DNA of 64,000 nucleotides from Paenibacillus glycanilyticus NBRC 16618. GTDB lineage: Bacteria > Bacillota > Bacilli > Paenibacillales > Paenibacillaceae. The notes under the pieces were generated by a model, which worked only from the letters and a program-made list of their open reading frames with translations, did no database searches and was not told where the DNA came from. A program made the translations under genes and the position numbers. The stretch lies in the NCBI RefSeq assembly GCF_004000805.1, contig NZ_BILY01000016.1, forward strand, positions 62,001 to 126,000. The letters are read 5' to 3'. This document shows positions 17,411-25,875 of this stretch, in pieces; position 1 is the stretch's first letter; the number at the start of each line of letters is the position of its first letter.

Positions 17411-18787
17411 TTAAAATGACTGCTCGGACAAACGGTATTTCGCGGGGCTGACCCCCACCGTCAATTTGAATAAACGGCTGAAGTAGGTATGATCGGCATA
17501 ACCGACCAGCTCGCCCACCTGATAGATTTTCAAATTCGTCTCTCTCATAAGCCGGATGGCCTCATGTATCCGAATGCTCGTCAGATGGTGAGTAAAAGTA
17601 GCGCCGGTCTGCGAGCTGAACTGATTGCTTAAATAATTGGGCGTCACGCCAAGCCGCTTCGCCAGGCTGACGAGAGACAGCCCTTTGTCCCCGTACTCGG
17701 CCTCCATAATCTGCATCGCGGAACGGATAATGCGGCTCACGAACTCGTAACGGAGCAGCTTTCCGTCCGTTTCCTCCGTATGCCCCAGCTGCCGCAGACT
17801 GTTCAGGTACAAGGAACGCAGCTCCGACACCGCCGCGGTAATCCCGCCAAAGCCCAGCTTGATCGGAATGCCTAGCCGCTCTTCAAGTTCTCTTTTTTTC
17901 TTGAGCACGATCTCTTCCATATTCGGAACCGCATGCCTCGAGGTCAGAACGGCTGCATTCATAAAAGGAGGATCATCGATAACAACGACTGTCCCAAGCT
18001 CCTTCATATCCTCGGTCAGCTGTTCCTTCATCCAGAAACGGTCGGTCGATTGCCAGAACGGTTTGTCCTCCATTTGAAACGTAAACACTCCCACCCAGCG
18101 GAAGGAAGGCAGGGTTGCCTCATCCCTCTGAAGATCGCGCATATACGGCTCGGAGAACAAGGTCTGAACCTTCTTCTCCAGGGAGCTCTGCTCGCGGTGG
18201 CGCAATAAGGGAACGGAAGATTCGCCTTGAGGCCTTCCGGCGCTTCCGGAATAGGGCTGCGTCAGGCTTCTTGCTTCCATTGTTAGAATCAGCAGGATCT
18301 GCATGACCTTCACCCGGATATCCAGCCGCCTGGCGATATCGCTTTCCGGCTCGCCCGAACAGATCTCCATTAATTCTTCAATATGAGGCATCAGCTGCTG
18401 CATGGTAGGCGATTCCGCCCGGAACAAATGCTGCTCGATCCGGCTCAGCAAGCCAAACAAATCCGGGTCGTCCACATCCAGGTGCATCGAAAAATAAGTC
18501 ATCGCTTCATCCGAAGCGTTACGGCTGTGATGAACCTCATCCGGCCGGATCAGCAGCAGATCCCCTGCCCGCTGGATGTATTCCTTGCCGGTGATCACGG
18601 TTGACTGGCTCCCCTGAAGCACGATATTGAGCTCCAGCAGCGGATGCTGATGCTCCTTGTAGGACCAGCCTTTTCCGACGGTGCGCCAATGCGTGCCTAA
18701 CAGCTGAAAGGCAAGCCGAAAGCTTTCAAGTATGATTTCATGAATGACTTCAGGCACTTCCCCGTCCCGATTCGTCTGCCAAGTCAC
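17411..18787 (-). CDS. AraC-family regulator with cupin-like N-terminus
   Basis: A 458-residue cytoplasmic regulator. The N-terminal 110 residues resemble an AraC-type cupin sensor (WSYKEHQHPLLELNIVLQG, GDLLLIRPDEVHHS, then HLDVDD). A long middle region follows, and the C-terminal AraC DNA-binding domain shows SLAKRLGVTPNYLSNQF and ELVGYADHTYFSRLFKLTVGVSPAKYR. It has no receiver domain, so it senses a small ligand directly or works as an unsensed activator. It has its own terminator, 60 bases before the promoter of the sensor operon, so it is a separate unit. Regulation of the adjacent sugar operon is likely from position only. Confidence 0.9.
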   Translation of the reverse strand: MTWQTNRDGEVPEVIHEIILESFRLAFQLLGTHWRTVGKGWSYKEHQHPLLELNIVLQGSQSTVITGKEYIQRAGDLLLIRPDEVHHSRNASDEAMTYFSMHLDVDDPDLFGLLSRIEQHLFRAESPTMQQLMPHIEELMEICSGEPESDIARRLDIRVKVMQILLILTMEARSLTQPYSGSAGRPQGESSVPLLRHREQSSLEKKVQTLFSEPYMRDLQRDEATLPSFRWVGVFTFQMEDKPFWQSTDRFWMKEQLTEDMKELGTVVVIDDPPFMNAAVLTSRHAVPNMEEIVLKKKRELEERLGIPIKLGFGGITAAVSELRSLYLNSLRQLGHTEETDGKLLRYEFVSRIIRSAMQIMEAEYGDKGLSLVSLAKRLGVTPNYLSNQFSSQTGATFTHHLTSIRIHEAIRLMRETNLKIYQVGELVGYADHTYFSRLFKLTVGVSPAKYRLSEQSF

Positions 18788-18871
18788 GCGACCTCACCGC
18801 TTCCTGCGCTTTTTCTTGAATTATATCACAGGAGTTATAGAGATGTGACGTACTCATTATATGGAATGCCG

Positions 18872-19612
18872 CTACTGCTCCGGACAACCGCTGACGAGAT
18901 GACCCGAACGGTTGATCTTCGTCTGCAAATATTTTTCGTTATACTCCGACACGTCTCCCCAGAGCGGAATCCGGTCTGCCACGTCAAGCCCGGCATTGCG
19001 CAGCGCATCCAGCTTGCGAGGGTTGTTCGTAATAAGCGTAACTGGCTTATCCTTCGGCCGTAAGGAGCGCAGTACCCGGATTGCATCGCCGTAGTTGCGC
19101 GCATCATCCACAAACCCGAGGTTAAGATTCGCCTCTACGGTATCGTAGCCCTGCTCCTGAAGCAAATAAGCCATCGCTTTGCTGAACAGCCCGATACCGC
19201 GCCCTTCATGATTCGCTAGGTAAAAGAGCGCTCCCGTCCCATGCGCCACGATCATCTTCATCGACTGATGCAGCTGGTAACCGCAGTCGCAGCGCTTGCT
19301 GCCGAATATGTCTCCCGTATGGCAGATGCTGTGCATCCGGATGAAAGCATCGTCCGCATGCTCGAAATCCCCATAGACAAGCACGCTCGACTGCTGCATC
19401 TCCGCAAGATTGGCGCCGGACAGCTTATCTATAATATCCTCGAGCTTGTCCACTTCCTCCTTGCATAACAGCCAGCAATACCAATGAAATATAGCCGTTT
19501 GATCATCCAGATTAACCGGCAGCTTAATGGGGCCAACCAAATAAATCTCCCCGTCCTCGCTGTCGATATGCCGGATTTTCCCTTCGAGAATCGAAATAAC
19601 CTTATCATTCAT
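18872..19612 (-). CDS. ribA: GTP cyclohydrolase II, stand-alone
   Basis: A 246-residue enzyme of riboflavin synthesis that opens GTP to a pyrimidinone. The zinc site is present: Cys97 (HSICHTGD), Cys108 and Cys110 (SKRCDCGYQL). Catalytic and GTP-binding pieces are also seen: HEGRGIGL, QGYDTVEANLNLGF, VDDARNYG and ITNNPRKLDAL, ending KYLQTKINRSGHL. In most Firmicutes this domain is fused behind the RibB synthase; here an unrelated N-terminal segment of about 75 residues replaces it. No other rib gene is nearby, so it may supply a secondary pathway or back up the riboflavin operon. Function call is firm, role is not. Confidence 0.88.
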   Translation of the reverse strand: MNDKVISILEGKIRHIDSEDGEIYLVGPIKLPVNLDDQTAIFHWYCWLLCKEEVDKLEDIIDKLSGANLAEMQQSSVLVYGDFEHADDAFIRMHSICHTGDIFGSKRCDCGYQLHQSMKMIVAHGTGALFYLANHEGRGIGLFSKAMAYLLQEQGYDTVEANLNLGFVDDARNYGDAIRVLRSLRPKDKPVTLITNNPRKLDALRNAGLDVADRIPLWGDVSEYNEKYLQTKINRSGHLVSGCPEQ

Positions 19613-19679
19613 GGTTCACTAGACCATCCCTTCGCTTCCATTATTGACCTAGGTTGCGCAAGGACAAGGGCTGCTATGC

Positions 19680-20606
19680 TTATTCGCCGACTTTAATCGT
19701 ATAGGAAGCGGTAAATATATCGCCGTGGCGCTGGAACTGGCCCCATACCTTGTAAAGCCCCGGAGCAGGGAAGGTCGTCTCGAATAAAGCTTCCGGTCCC
19801 GCCGTCTGCCCTTCCTTCGGATGAACATGCAAATAATGCTTAAGATCGGAGCTGACGATAACCACATGGCCGGCCGCGCCGAGGTAAGGCTCCATATCCC
19901 CCGCCGGTTCGCCTGTTGCCTCATCCTTGAAGGAGAAAGCGAGCGGCGTTGCCTTACCCGCGTGCAGCTCGCCGGTTTGCAGCGATACGACGGTATTCTG
20001 GGCCGTCTCAACAAGCTTCTTGTCCGGTACAAGCGGAACGGCGGCAGCTGTTTTGCCCCCTACCGTCACCTCTGCCTGAGCAACCTGATGAGTTCCTCCG
20101 GCGGGGACAAAATCCGCGTAGAGCTGATAGGCCCCGCCTTTCGGAAAGACGGTATCGACCGTAAATTGCCCTTGTCCTTCATCGACCGGATGAAGATGCT
20201 GAAATTCGCTCAGATCGCTGCTGACCGCAATGAGATGAATCTCCCTCTCATGGCTTAAAGTGAAATTTTGAACCGGACGGCCGTGCGTATCCTTGAAGCT
20301 AAGTTGAATAGTTGCGTTATTGCCGGCCTCAGGCTGCTGCGGCAAGAAGCTCCATTGTACGGTAGCGCTCTGGTTATGCCCTTTCTCATGAGCATGATGA
20401 TGCTCATGACCGGCGGCGGTGTCGCCCGTTAGCCGCGTGCCGGCTTGATTAAAGGTTACTCCGGATGCGGACGCAGCAGCTGCTGCGGCGGAACCGGATG
20501 CGGCCCAGCCCGTTTGGCTGGATGTATAGGCAGCCGACAAAAGAACGGCCATAAGTCCGATATGTAACGTGCGATTTCGATTTTTTCGATTGCGTTTATG
20601 CATCAT
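19680..20606 (-). CDS. Secreted protein with two YtkA-like domains, copper cluster
   Basis: A 308-residue protein with an N-terminal hydrophobic segment (LHIGLMAVLLSAAYTSSQ), an Ala/Ser stretch and a His-rich motif HEHHHAHEKGH, then two similar beta-rich domains of about 95 residues. Each domain has a matching SSDL...HLHP or SSDLKHYLHVHP motif (the second in the middle of domain two) and ends GGAYQLYADF / PGLYKVWGQF. This resembles the YtkA/FixH-like fold used by copper-handling extracytoplasmic proteins. CopZ and CsoR genes lie 400 bases upstream on the same strand, though a strong terminator intervenes. Copper binding is inferred from the His motifs and context. Confidence 0.7.
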   Translation of the reverse strand: MMHKRNRKNRNRTLHIGLMAVLLSAAYTSSQTGWAASGSAAAAAASASGVTFNQAGTRLTGDTAAGHEHHHAHEKGHNQSATVQWSFLPQQPEAGNNATIQLSFKDTHGRPVQNFTLSHEREIHLIAVSSDLSEFQHLHPVDEGQGQFTVDTVFPKGGAYQLYADFVPAGGTHQVAQAEVTVGGKTAAAVPLVPDKKLVETAQNTVVSLQTGELHAGKATPLAFSFKDEATGEPAGDMEPYLGAAGHVVIVSSDLKHYLHVHPKEGQTAGPEALFETTFPAPGLYKVWGQFQRHGDIFTASYTIKVGE

Positions 20607-20743
20607 GCGTGATATTCGCCCCTTCCATTTATCCCTAACAATATACCCACAGCCGGTATAAGCTAATCACCCAGGGAGAGGGCAAAAAGCCCCCAATCCC
20701 GCGCGGATAAGGGGCTTGAGGGCTTTTAAATGCCAGAAAACGC

Positions 20744-20930
20744 ACGTTGTACAAACTGCAGGATATTCGCCTATTCCAGGTAAGACGGGCGCGTTATGTT
20801 GTACAGAATGCAGGATATTTGTCCCTATTGGAGCCATTGTGGGCTGTTTTGCACCGATATGCTGCATTTCGTGCAATGTAGAACCTTGCATCGACCAAGA
20901 TGCCCCATTATCCTGCATAAAGTACAACGT
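20744..20930. repeat. Intergenic four-unit element, family A
   Basis: Four copies of a 25-bp unit beginning ACGTTGTACA or similar and containing TGCAGGATAT: forward at 20744 and 20796, reverse at 20855 and 20906. Start spacings are 52, 59 and 51 bases. The reverse copy at 20906-20930 has ATCCTGCATAAAGTACAACG; the one at 20855 is the most diverged. A spacer carries GGGCTGTTTTGC. The 400-base gap between the YtkA-like and CopZ genes holds this element and a terminator but no supported gene. Confidence 0.75.
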
Positions 20931-20954
20931 AAGGGCAGCTCATCCCAGACTAAC

Positions 20955-20998
20955 AAAAAGGCGCTGCCTGACTCCGTCGGAGTTGGCAGCGCCTTTTT
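20955..20998 (-). terminator. Strong terminator after copZ
   Basis: Stem AAAAAGGCGCTGCC / GGCAGCGCCTTTTT with an inner pair ACTCC/GGAGT. A and T tracts at both ends allow use in either direction. It separates csoR-copZ from the YtkA-like gene. Confidence 0.9.
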
Positions 20999-21006
20999 AT
21001 AGCCGG

Positions 21007-21207
21007 TTAAACGACATCGTAGCCTTGATCTTCAATCGCTTCCTTGATCGCATCAAGCGATACCTTTTTCTCATCATACTGGACGGTTACTTTGCCCGCA
21101 GCCAAATCCACGGAGCCGCTTGCCCCTGCTCCGGTAACGGCCTTCTCCACCGCGCTTACGCAATGTCCGCAAGACATGCCTTCAACCTTCAACGTAACAT
21201 TTGCCAT
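21007..21207 (-). CDS. copZ: Copper chaperone CopZ
   Basis: A 66-residue heavy-metal-associated domain with the metal site GMSCGHC (Cys13, Cys16) and the usual ferredoxin-like pattern, ending IKEAIEDQGYDVV. It binds Cu(I) in the cytoplasm and hands it to a P-type ATPase and to CsoR. GGGAGGG precedes ATG 21207. It follows csoR by 20 bases and is surely in its operon. The exporter CopA, which usually completes this operon, is not present here. Confidence 0.93.
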   Translation of the reverse strand: MANVTLKVEGMSCGHCVSAVEKAVTGAGASGSVDLAAGKVTVQYDEKKVSLDAIKEAIEDQGYDVV

Positions 21208-21227
21208 AACACAAATCCCTCCCGATC

Positions 21228-21566
21228 TTATTTCATTAATTTATTTACGGTAACGAGCAGCTCGTCAATAACTTCACTTTCTCCCGCCTGAATGCGCTCG
21301 ATCACGCAGCTTTTCAGATGACCTTCCAGCAGAAGCTTCCCAACACCGTTCAACGCAGACTGCACCGCGGCAATCTGGTTCAGCACATCATCGCAATACG
21401 TATCCTTCTCAATCATTGCCTTAACGCCGCGGATCTGACCTTCAATCCGGTTCAGGCGCGATACGAGATTGGATTTCATTTTATCGGAATGATGGCTCTT
21501 CCGCTCGGCACCTTGTTGTTCCGGTTCGGTCGAATGGCAATGCTCGGTCTTCTCTTGTTCAATCAT
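21228..21566 (-). CDS. csoR: Copper-sensing repressor CsoR
   Basis: A 112-residue DUF156 four-helix repressor that releases DNA on Cu(I) binding. The Cys-His-Cys copper site is present: Cys58 (DTYCDDV), His83 and Cys87 (EGHLKSCVI). LVSRLNRIEGQIRGVKAMIE is the family signature. An extra His/Glu-rich N-terminal tail of about 28 residues (EHCHSTEPEQ, SHHSD) may bind metal loosely. ATG 21566 follows GGAGG; the longer reading to 21629 would pass through the operator. Operators upstream show autoregulation of csoR-copZ. Confidence 0.93.
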   Translation of the reverse strand: MIEQEKTEHCHSTEPEQQGAERKSHHSDKMKSNLVSRLNRIEGQIRGVKAMIEKDTYCDDVLNQIAAVQSALNGVGKLLLEGHLKSCVIERIQAGESEVIDELLVTVNKLMK

Positions 21567-21573
21567 CTTTAAA

Positions 21574-21629
21574 TACCTCCAGGGGGTATGGCATAGTCTT
21601 ATCATATCATACCCCCTAGGGGTATGCAA
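21574..21629 (-). promoter_or_regulatory. csoR promoter with two CsoR operators
   Basis: Minus strand: TTGCAT (21624-21629), 17-base spacer, TATGAT (21601-21606). The spacer is filled by the palindrome CATACCCCCTAGGGGTATG (21608-21626), a typical CsoR site. A second, imperfect TACC...GGGGTA site lies at 21574-21590 over the ribosome site. Confidence 0.85.
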
Positions 21630-21737
21630 TCCGCAATTTGAGCATAAACATCATTAAGATTAATATGCCGCAAACAAATCGGAAGTAAAGTAAAATCAAT
21701 TCAATTTTATGATGAAGATGGGAGTGGAAGAACGGTT

Positions 21738-22469
21738 ATGACTACGCTTGTGAATTATGCGCACCGGGGAGCTTCCGGCAATTATCCGGAGAACACGATG
21801 ATCGCCTTCGAGAAGGCGATTGAGCTTGGCGCAACGGGAATCGAGACCGATGTGCAGATGACCAAGGACGGCAAGCTGGTGCTCATCCATGATGAAATGC
21901 CGAGGCGGACAACCGGCTTGAACAGCCTTGTTGCGGATACGTTGTCCGATGATCTGCTGCAGCTGGATGCCGGGAGCTGGTTCTCTCCGCATTTCAAGGA
22001 GGCAAGAATTCCGACGCTGGAGCAGCTGCTGGACCTCGCCAAACGGACCGGGACGATCATCAACATCGAACTAAAAAACGGCATCGTACCTTACCCCGGA
22101 TTGGAGCAAAAGGTAATCGAAACCGTTCGTGCTTGCGGCATGGAGAATCAGGTGATCCTCTCCAGCTTTAATCATTATTCGCTTATCGAGTGCAAGCGGC
22201 TGGCTCCGGAAATTCGGACTGGCATCTTGTACATGGAAGGCTTATACCGTCCGTGGAAATACGCCTTGTCGATTGGAGCATCCGCCCTGCATGCCTCGCA
22301 TTTTGCCGTGCTGCCGGACTGGGTTGCGGAAGCCGCCCAGCATGGCGTTATCTATAACGTGTTTACGGTCAATGAACCGGCCGAGATGAAGCGTCTGATC
22401 CAGGCGGGAGTCGCAGGCATCATTACCGATTACCCGGAACGGCTCACTAATCTGCTAAACAAGCTTTAA
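21738..22469 (+). CDS. Glycerophosphodiester phosphodiesterase
   Basis: A 243-residue TIM-barrel enzyme that hydrolyses glycerophosphodiesters to glycerol-3-phosphate and an alcohol. Active-site motifs: AHRGASGNYPENT (catalytic His and Arg), GIETDVQMTKDGKLVLIHDE (metal-binding Glu/Asp and second His), and a late TDYPERL. No signal peptide, so cytoplasmic, of the UgpQ/YqiK type. Its product feeds GlpD, encoded 13 kb away. The gene stands alone, divergent from csoR and convergent with yitT with only 5 bases between the stops. Confidence 0.92.
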   Translation: MTTLVNYAHRGASGNYPENTMIAFEKAIELGATGIETDVQMTKDGKLVLIHDEMPRRTTGLNSLVADTLSDDLLQLDAGSWFSPHFKEARIPTLEQLLDLAKRTGTIINIELKNGIVPYPGLEQKVIETVRACGMENQVILSSFNHYSLIECKRLAPEIRTGILYMEGLYRPWKYALSIGASALHASHFAVLPDWVAEAAQHGVIYNVFTVNEPAEMKRLIQAGVAGIITDYPERLTNLLNKL

Positions 22470-22474
22470 TCCGT

Positions 22475-23341
22475 TTAGTGGATGCTTTTCTTCGTAAAGC
22501 CGCCGCCTTGTACGTCGGCAACATTTTCAATCGCGATAAACGCTCTTGTATCAATATCGTGAACAATCGCTTTCAGCTTCGCCACTTCCAGACGGCTGAC
22601 CACGCAATAAACCATTTGCGTTTCTTCCCTGGAGTAACCGCCGCGTGCTTGGATATAAGTCGTGCTGCGTCCCAGGCGCGTCATAATCGTCTCGGCGATT
22701 TCTTCGTACGCGCTGGAAATAATCGTGACGGATTTGGATTCCTCGATACCTTCAACAACAATGTCCATGACCTTGGTTGCGAGATAATAGGTGACCATCG
22801 AATACATCGCGGAATTCCATTCAAACACAAATCCTGCGAGGATAAAGATAAAGACGTTGACGATCATGATAATCTGTCCGACCGGCATGCCGAATTTTTT
22901 CGATGCCAGAATCGCAAGAATCTCCGTGCCGTCCAGGGAACCGCCGAACCGGATAACCAGACCAACGCCCGCTCCTAGAATGATCCCGCCGAACAGGACG
23001 GCCAGCAGTTTTTCTTCGGTAAAGGCATGTACGTGATGAAGCAGCTGCGTGGTAATCGACATTACGGCGATGCCGTAGAGAGTGGATACGGCAAACGTTT
23101 TGCCGATCTGCTTGAAGCCGATGAACAGGAACGGAATGTTCAGGATGAAGATGAATAGACCAAGGGGCAAGTGGGTTAATTCGGATACCATAATGGAGAT
23201 ACCGGTGATACCACCGTCGATTACATCATTTGGTACGAGGAATAATTCCAGTGAAACACCCATTAATACCGAACCAATCGTGATAAAAATGGCCCTTTTA
23301 AAAATCTCTAAACCGGATATTTTTTTGTGCTCTTTTGCCAT
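22475..23341 (-). CDS. YitT-family membrane protein (DUF161/DUF2179)
   Basis: A 288-residue protein with about five membrane helices (IFITIGSVLMGVSLELFLVP onward; LAVLFGGIILGAGVGLVIRFGGSLDGTEILA) and a C-terminal soluble DUF2179 domain of about 80 residues (VTIISSAYEEIAETIMTRLG ... AFIAIENVADVQGGG). The family is widespread in Firmicutes; its molecular function is not settled. GGAGGTCACG before ATG 23341 fixes the start, 12 codons inside the longest reading. Confidence 0.9.
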   Translation of the reverse strand: MAKEHKKISGLEIFKRAIFITIGSVLMGVSLELFLVPNDVIDGGITGISIMVSELTHLPLGLFIFILNIPFLFIGFKQIGKTFAVSTLYGIAVMSITTQLLHHVHAFTEEKLLAVLFGGIILGAGVGLVIRFGGSLDGTEILAILASKKFGMPVGQIIMIVNVFIFILAGFVFEWNSAMYSMVTYYLATKVMDIVVEGIEESKSVTIISSAYEEIAETIMTRLGRSTTYIQARGGYSREETQMVYCVVSRLEVAKLKAIVHDIDTRAFIAIENVADVQGGGFTKKSIH

Positions 23342-23408
23342 CGTGACCTCCAACCTTTTCTTTTTAGGGTAACACAATCCTCAGGTCTTTTCAAAAAATG
23401 CGCCCAAA

Positions 23409-23454
23409 AAAATAGCAGCCGGCGTCATCTTATATGACACCCGACTGCTATTTT
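23409..23454 (-). terminator. Terminator of the ribose-type importer operon
   Basis: Outer stem AAAATAGCAG / CTGCTATTTT and inner pair GTCAT / ATGAC, with a T run on the minus strand. It follows the binding-protein gene. Confidence 0.85.
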
Positions 23455-23472
23455 GTTCCACTATTTTACTGA

Positions 23473-24495
23473 TTATTCATATAGTACCGCTTTAATTTCA
23501 TCGCTGTCGATATTGGACTTATCGTAGTAATAGAAGCCCGTATCGATGGTGGACTCTACCTTCTCGCCGCGAATCGCTTCGACGGCAGCCTTAACCGTCT
23601 CGTAACCGATGCCGACCGGATTTTGCGTAATGGCTCCGGCCATAACGCCGCTCTTGATCGCGTCGATTTGCGCTTTGCCCGAGTCGAAGCCGATTACGGT
23701 AATTTGGCCTTCCTTCTTCAGCTCGGTTACGGCGTTGATCACGCCAACCGCGGAGCCTTCGTTAGAGCCAAAGAACCCTTTAATATTCGGATGAGCCTGA
23801 ATCATCGCTTTCGCGAGGTCCGTCGATTTCAGATGGTCGCCGCCGCCGTATTGAATGTCGACAATCTTAATATTCGGATATTTTTCTTTGATCCGGTTCA
23901 CGAAGCCGTCGCGGCGGTCAACGCCGGTAACGGAGGTCTGGTCATGCACAATGACGCCAATCTCGCCTTCTCCGCCGATTAACTCCGCCATTTTGTCGGC
24001 GGCGAGAGCAGCGGCGGCTACGTTATTGGTTGAAGCGGTTGTGATCGGAATATCGCTGTCTACGCCGGAGTCGAAGGCGATAACCGGAATACCTGCGTCT
24101 TTCGCTTTTTGCAGGAGCGGAATGGAAGCTTGGCTGTCGAGAGCGGCAAAACCAATCGCGCTAGGCTTCTTGTCGAGAGCGGCCTGAAGCATTTCGATCT
24201 GTTTGTCGACCTGTGCTTCGGTCTCCGGTCCTTCGAAGGTGATCTCCACGTTGAACTCCGTGGCAGCTTTCTCCGCCCCGGCTTTTACCGCCTGCCAGAA
24301 TTGATGCTGGAAGCCCTTCGATATAATCGGGATGTAAATTTTGTCTCCGCTCGCTTTGGTTCCGCTGTTGTTCGTGCTGGTTTTGCCGCCCGTATTGCCC
24401 GTGTTCTTCGAATTGTCCGAGTTATTCGACCCGCAGGCGCTAAGCATAACAACCGTCATTAACGCAACTAACAGCAATGCCGTAACCTTTTTCAC
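23473..24495 (-). CDS. Sugar-binding lipoprotein, RbsB type
   Basis: A 340-residue periplasmic-type binding protein (family PBP1/RbsB). From GTG 24495 the signal peptide is KKVTALLLVALMTVVMLSAC with lipobox LSAC, then a Ser/Asn/Gly/Thr linker, then the two-lobed domain (GFQHQFWQAVKAGAEKAA; VIAFDSGVDSDIPITTASTNN; FFGSNEGSAVG; VIGFDSG). GGGGAG lies 8 bases before the GTG, and 62 codons of longer frame upstream are rejected. It is the last gene of the importer operon; the RbsA and RbsC partners precede it. It most likely binds a monosaccharide, pentose or hexose; which one is unknown. Confidence 0.92.
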   Translation of the reverse strand: MKKVTALLLVALMTVVMLSACGSNNSDNSKNTGNTGGKTSTNNSGTKASGDKIYIPIISKGFQHQFWQAVKAGAEKAATEFNVEITFEGPETEAQVDKQIEMLQAALDKKPSAIGFAALDSQASIPLLQKAKDAGIPVIAFDSGVDSDIPITTASTNNVAAAALAADKMAELIGGEGEIGVIVHDQTSVTGVDRRDGFVNRIKEKYPNIKIVDIQYGGGDHLKSTDLAKAMIQAHPNIKGFFGSNEGSAVGVINAVTELKKEGQITVIGFDSGKAQIDAIKSGVMAGAITQNPVGIGYETVKAAVEAIRGEKVESTIDTGFYYYDKSNIDSDEIKAVLYE

Positions 24496-24616
24496 CGAAA
24501 TCTCCCCTTTGATTTTGGATTCAATCAGATCTTGGATTTCAATCATCCTATATAGAATCTTGGTTCCCCGGTTAGCGAGACTTGCGAAGAGACCAAAGTT
24601 TCTAGCGTGAATCGGT

Positions 24617-25633
24617 TTACGCTTTGCGTCGGCGCAGAATGTCCGCATAAACCGCAAGCAAGATGACGATGCCGACCACAACGGTCTGCCATTCCTGCGG
24701 AACGGACAAAATGCGAAGGCCGTTCGTCAGCACGCTCATAATCAGAGCGCCGATAACCGTGCCTACGATTGTACCCTTCCCCCCGCTAAGCGAGGTGCCG
24801 CCAATGACAACCGCCGCTATAGCCTCAAGCTCGTAACCGGCGCCAAGCGCAGGCTGGGCGGAGTTGAGCCGGGAAGCAATCAGAATACCAGCCAGACCGG
24901 TGAAAACGCCGGTAAGCGTGTAGATTACGATTTTCCAATAGTTCACGTTAACGCCGGACAGCCTCGTTGCTTCCTCATTGCTGCCGAGAGCAAAGTTATA
25001 ACGGCCGACGATTGTTTTGGACAACAGAATGCTTCCGATAATCGCGGCGATGAAGAAAATGACAACCGCATTCGGGATGGCAAAGCCCGGGATAAGCTTG
25101 TCGAAGAACGAGCCCTGCGACACCTCGCTGAACACCGGATGATCGTTGAAGTAGATCGGCTTCGTACCGGAGATGACAAGAGCAAGGCCTTTGGCGATCA
25201 TCATCATGGCAAGGGTGGCGATAAAGGGAGGGATCTTAAGCCTGGCGACCATCACGCCGGACAACAGCCCGCAAACGGCACCCGTCAGGATGCCACCGAT
25301 AATGCCAATCGGAACCGGCAGCCCCCAATACGTAATAAACACTCCGGTCATTACCGCGCTTAAGGTCATCACCGTTCCGACCGACAAATCAATGCCGCCC
25401 GTAATAATGACAAACGTAGAGCCCAGCGCCAGGACGCCGGTCACCGCGGTTGAGAGCAGAATCCCTACGATATTGGAGAATTGAAAAAAATTGCTGGACG
25501 AAAAGGTGAATACGAGAATAAGGACGATCAGACTGGCAAAAGCAAGCACCTGCTGCAGAACGCCCGGTTTCAGAATAATTGCGGTCTGCTTGCCGCCAAG
25601 CTGCGCCATTTCGGCTTTTGGCTGCATTTTCAT
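24617..25633 (-). CDS. Sugar ABC permease, RbsC type
   Basis: A 338-residue permease of the ribose/xylose/galactose class with eight to ten helices. Typical stretches include ILLSTAVTGVLALGSTFVII, GGIDLSVGTVMTLSAVM (the family GGIDLSVG motif), GALGxNxEA-like ALGSNEEATRLSGVNV, and GGTSLSGGKGTIVGT. AGGAGG precedes ATG 25633. It works with the RbsA-type ATPase upstream, from which it is separated by 240 bases of degenerate repeats, and the RbsB-type lipoprotein downstream. Confidence 0.93.
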   Translation of the reverse strand: MKMQPKAEMAQLGGKQTAIILKPGVLQQVLAFASLIVLILVFTFSSSNFFQFSNIVGILLSTAVTGVLALGSTFVIITGGIDLSVGTVMTLSAVMTGVFITYWGLPVPIGIIGGILTGAVCGLLSGVMVARLKIPPFIATLAMMMIAKGLALVISGTKPIYFNDHPVFSEVSQGSFFDKLIPGFAIPNAVVIFFIAAIIGSILLSKTIVGRYNFALGSNEEATRLSGVNVNYWKIVIYTLTGVFTGLAGILIASRLNSAQPALGAGYELEAIAAVVIGGTSLSGGKGTIVGTVIGALIMSVLTNGLRILSVPQEWQTVVVGIVILLAVYADILRRRKA

Positions 25634-25654
25634 TGACGTACCTCCTCATATAAG

Positions 25655-25875
25655 GCTACTTTGACCCACGGGGTCACGCGCCTCTGTAACTCGGTTCTTT
25701 CCTCTTATTTGCCTTGTTCGAGGCAGGGCTAAGGTGCTTACACCCCTGTAACTCGGTTTTTGCCTGCTATTTGACTCATCGGAGGTTGCAACTTGCAGCG
25801 AGCGCCTCTGTAACACGGTATTTACCTGCTACTGGACCATGCGGCCGCGAGTTTGAGCTCGAAACCTCTGCCGAT
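25655..25875. repeat. Degenerate tandem repeat of 62-bp units between ATPase and permease genes
   Basis: CCTCTGTAAC, CCCCTGTAAC and CCTCTGTAAC recur at 25681, 25743 and 25805, exactly 62 bases apart, each followed by a similar CGG...CCTNNTAYTTG stretch and a TTGAC/TGGACC-CAT-CGG tail. A fourth partial tail precedes the first unit and a partial start (25865) meets the ATPase gene end. This fills the 240-base intercistronic gap and contains no gene. Confidence 0.75.

Noticed and set aside
20667-21291. Open frames over the family A element
   Set aside because: Their repetitive peptides arise from translated DNA repeats; no ribosome sites, and a terminator lies within.
25655-25875. Possible CRISPR array because of regular 62-base spacing
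   Set aside because: Units are degenerate along their whole length, there are no unique spacers of constant size and no cas genes.
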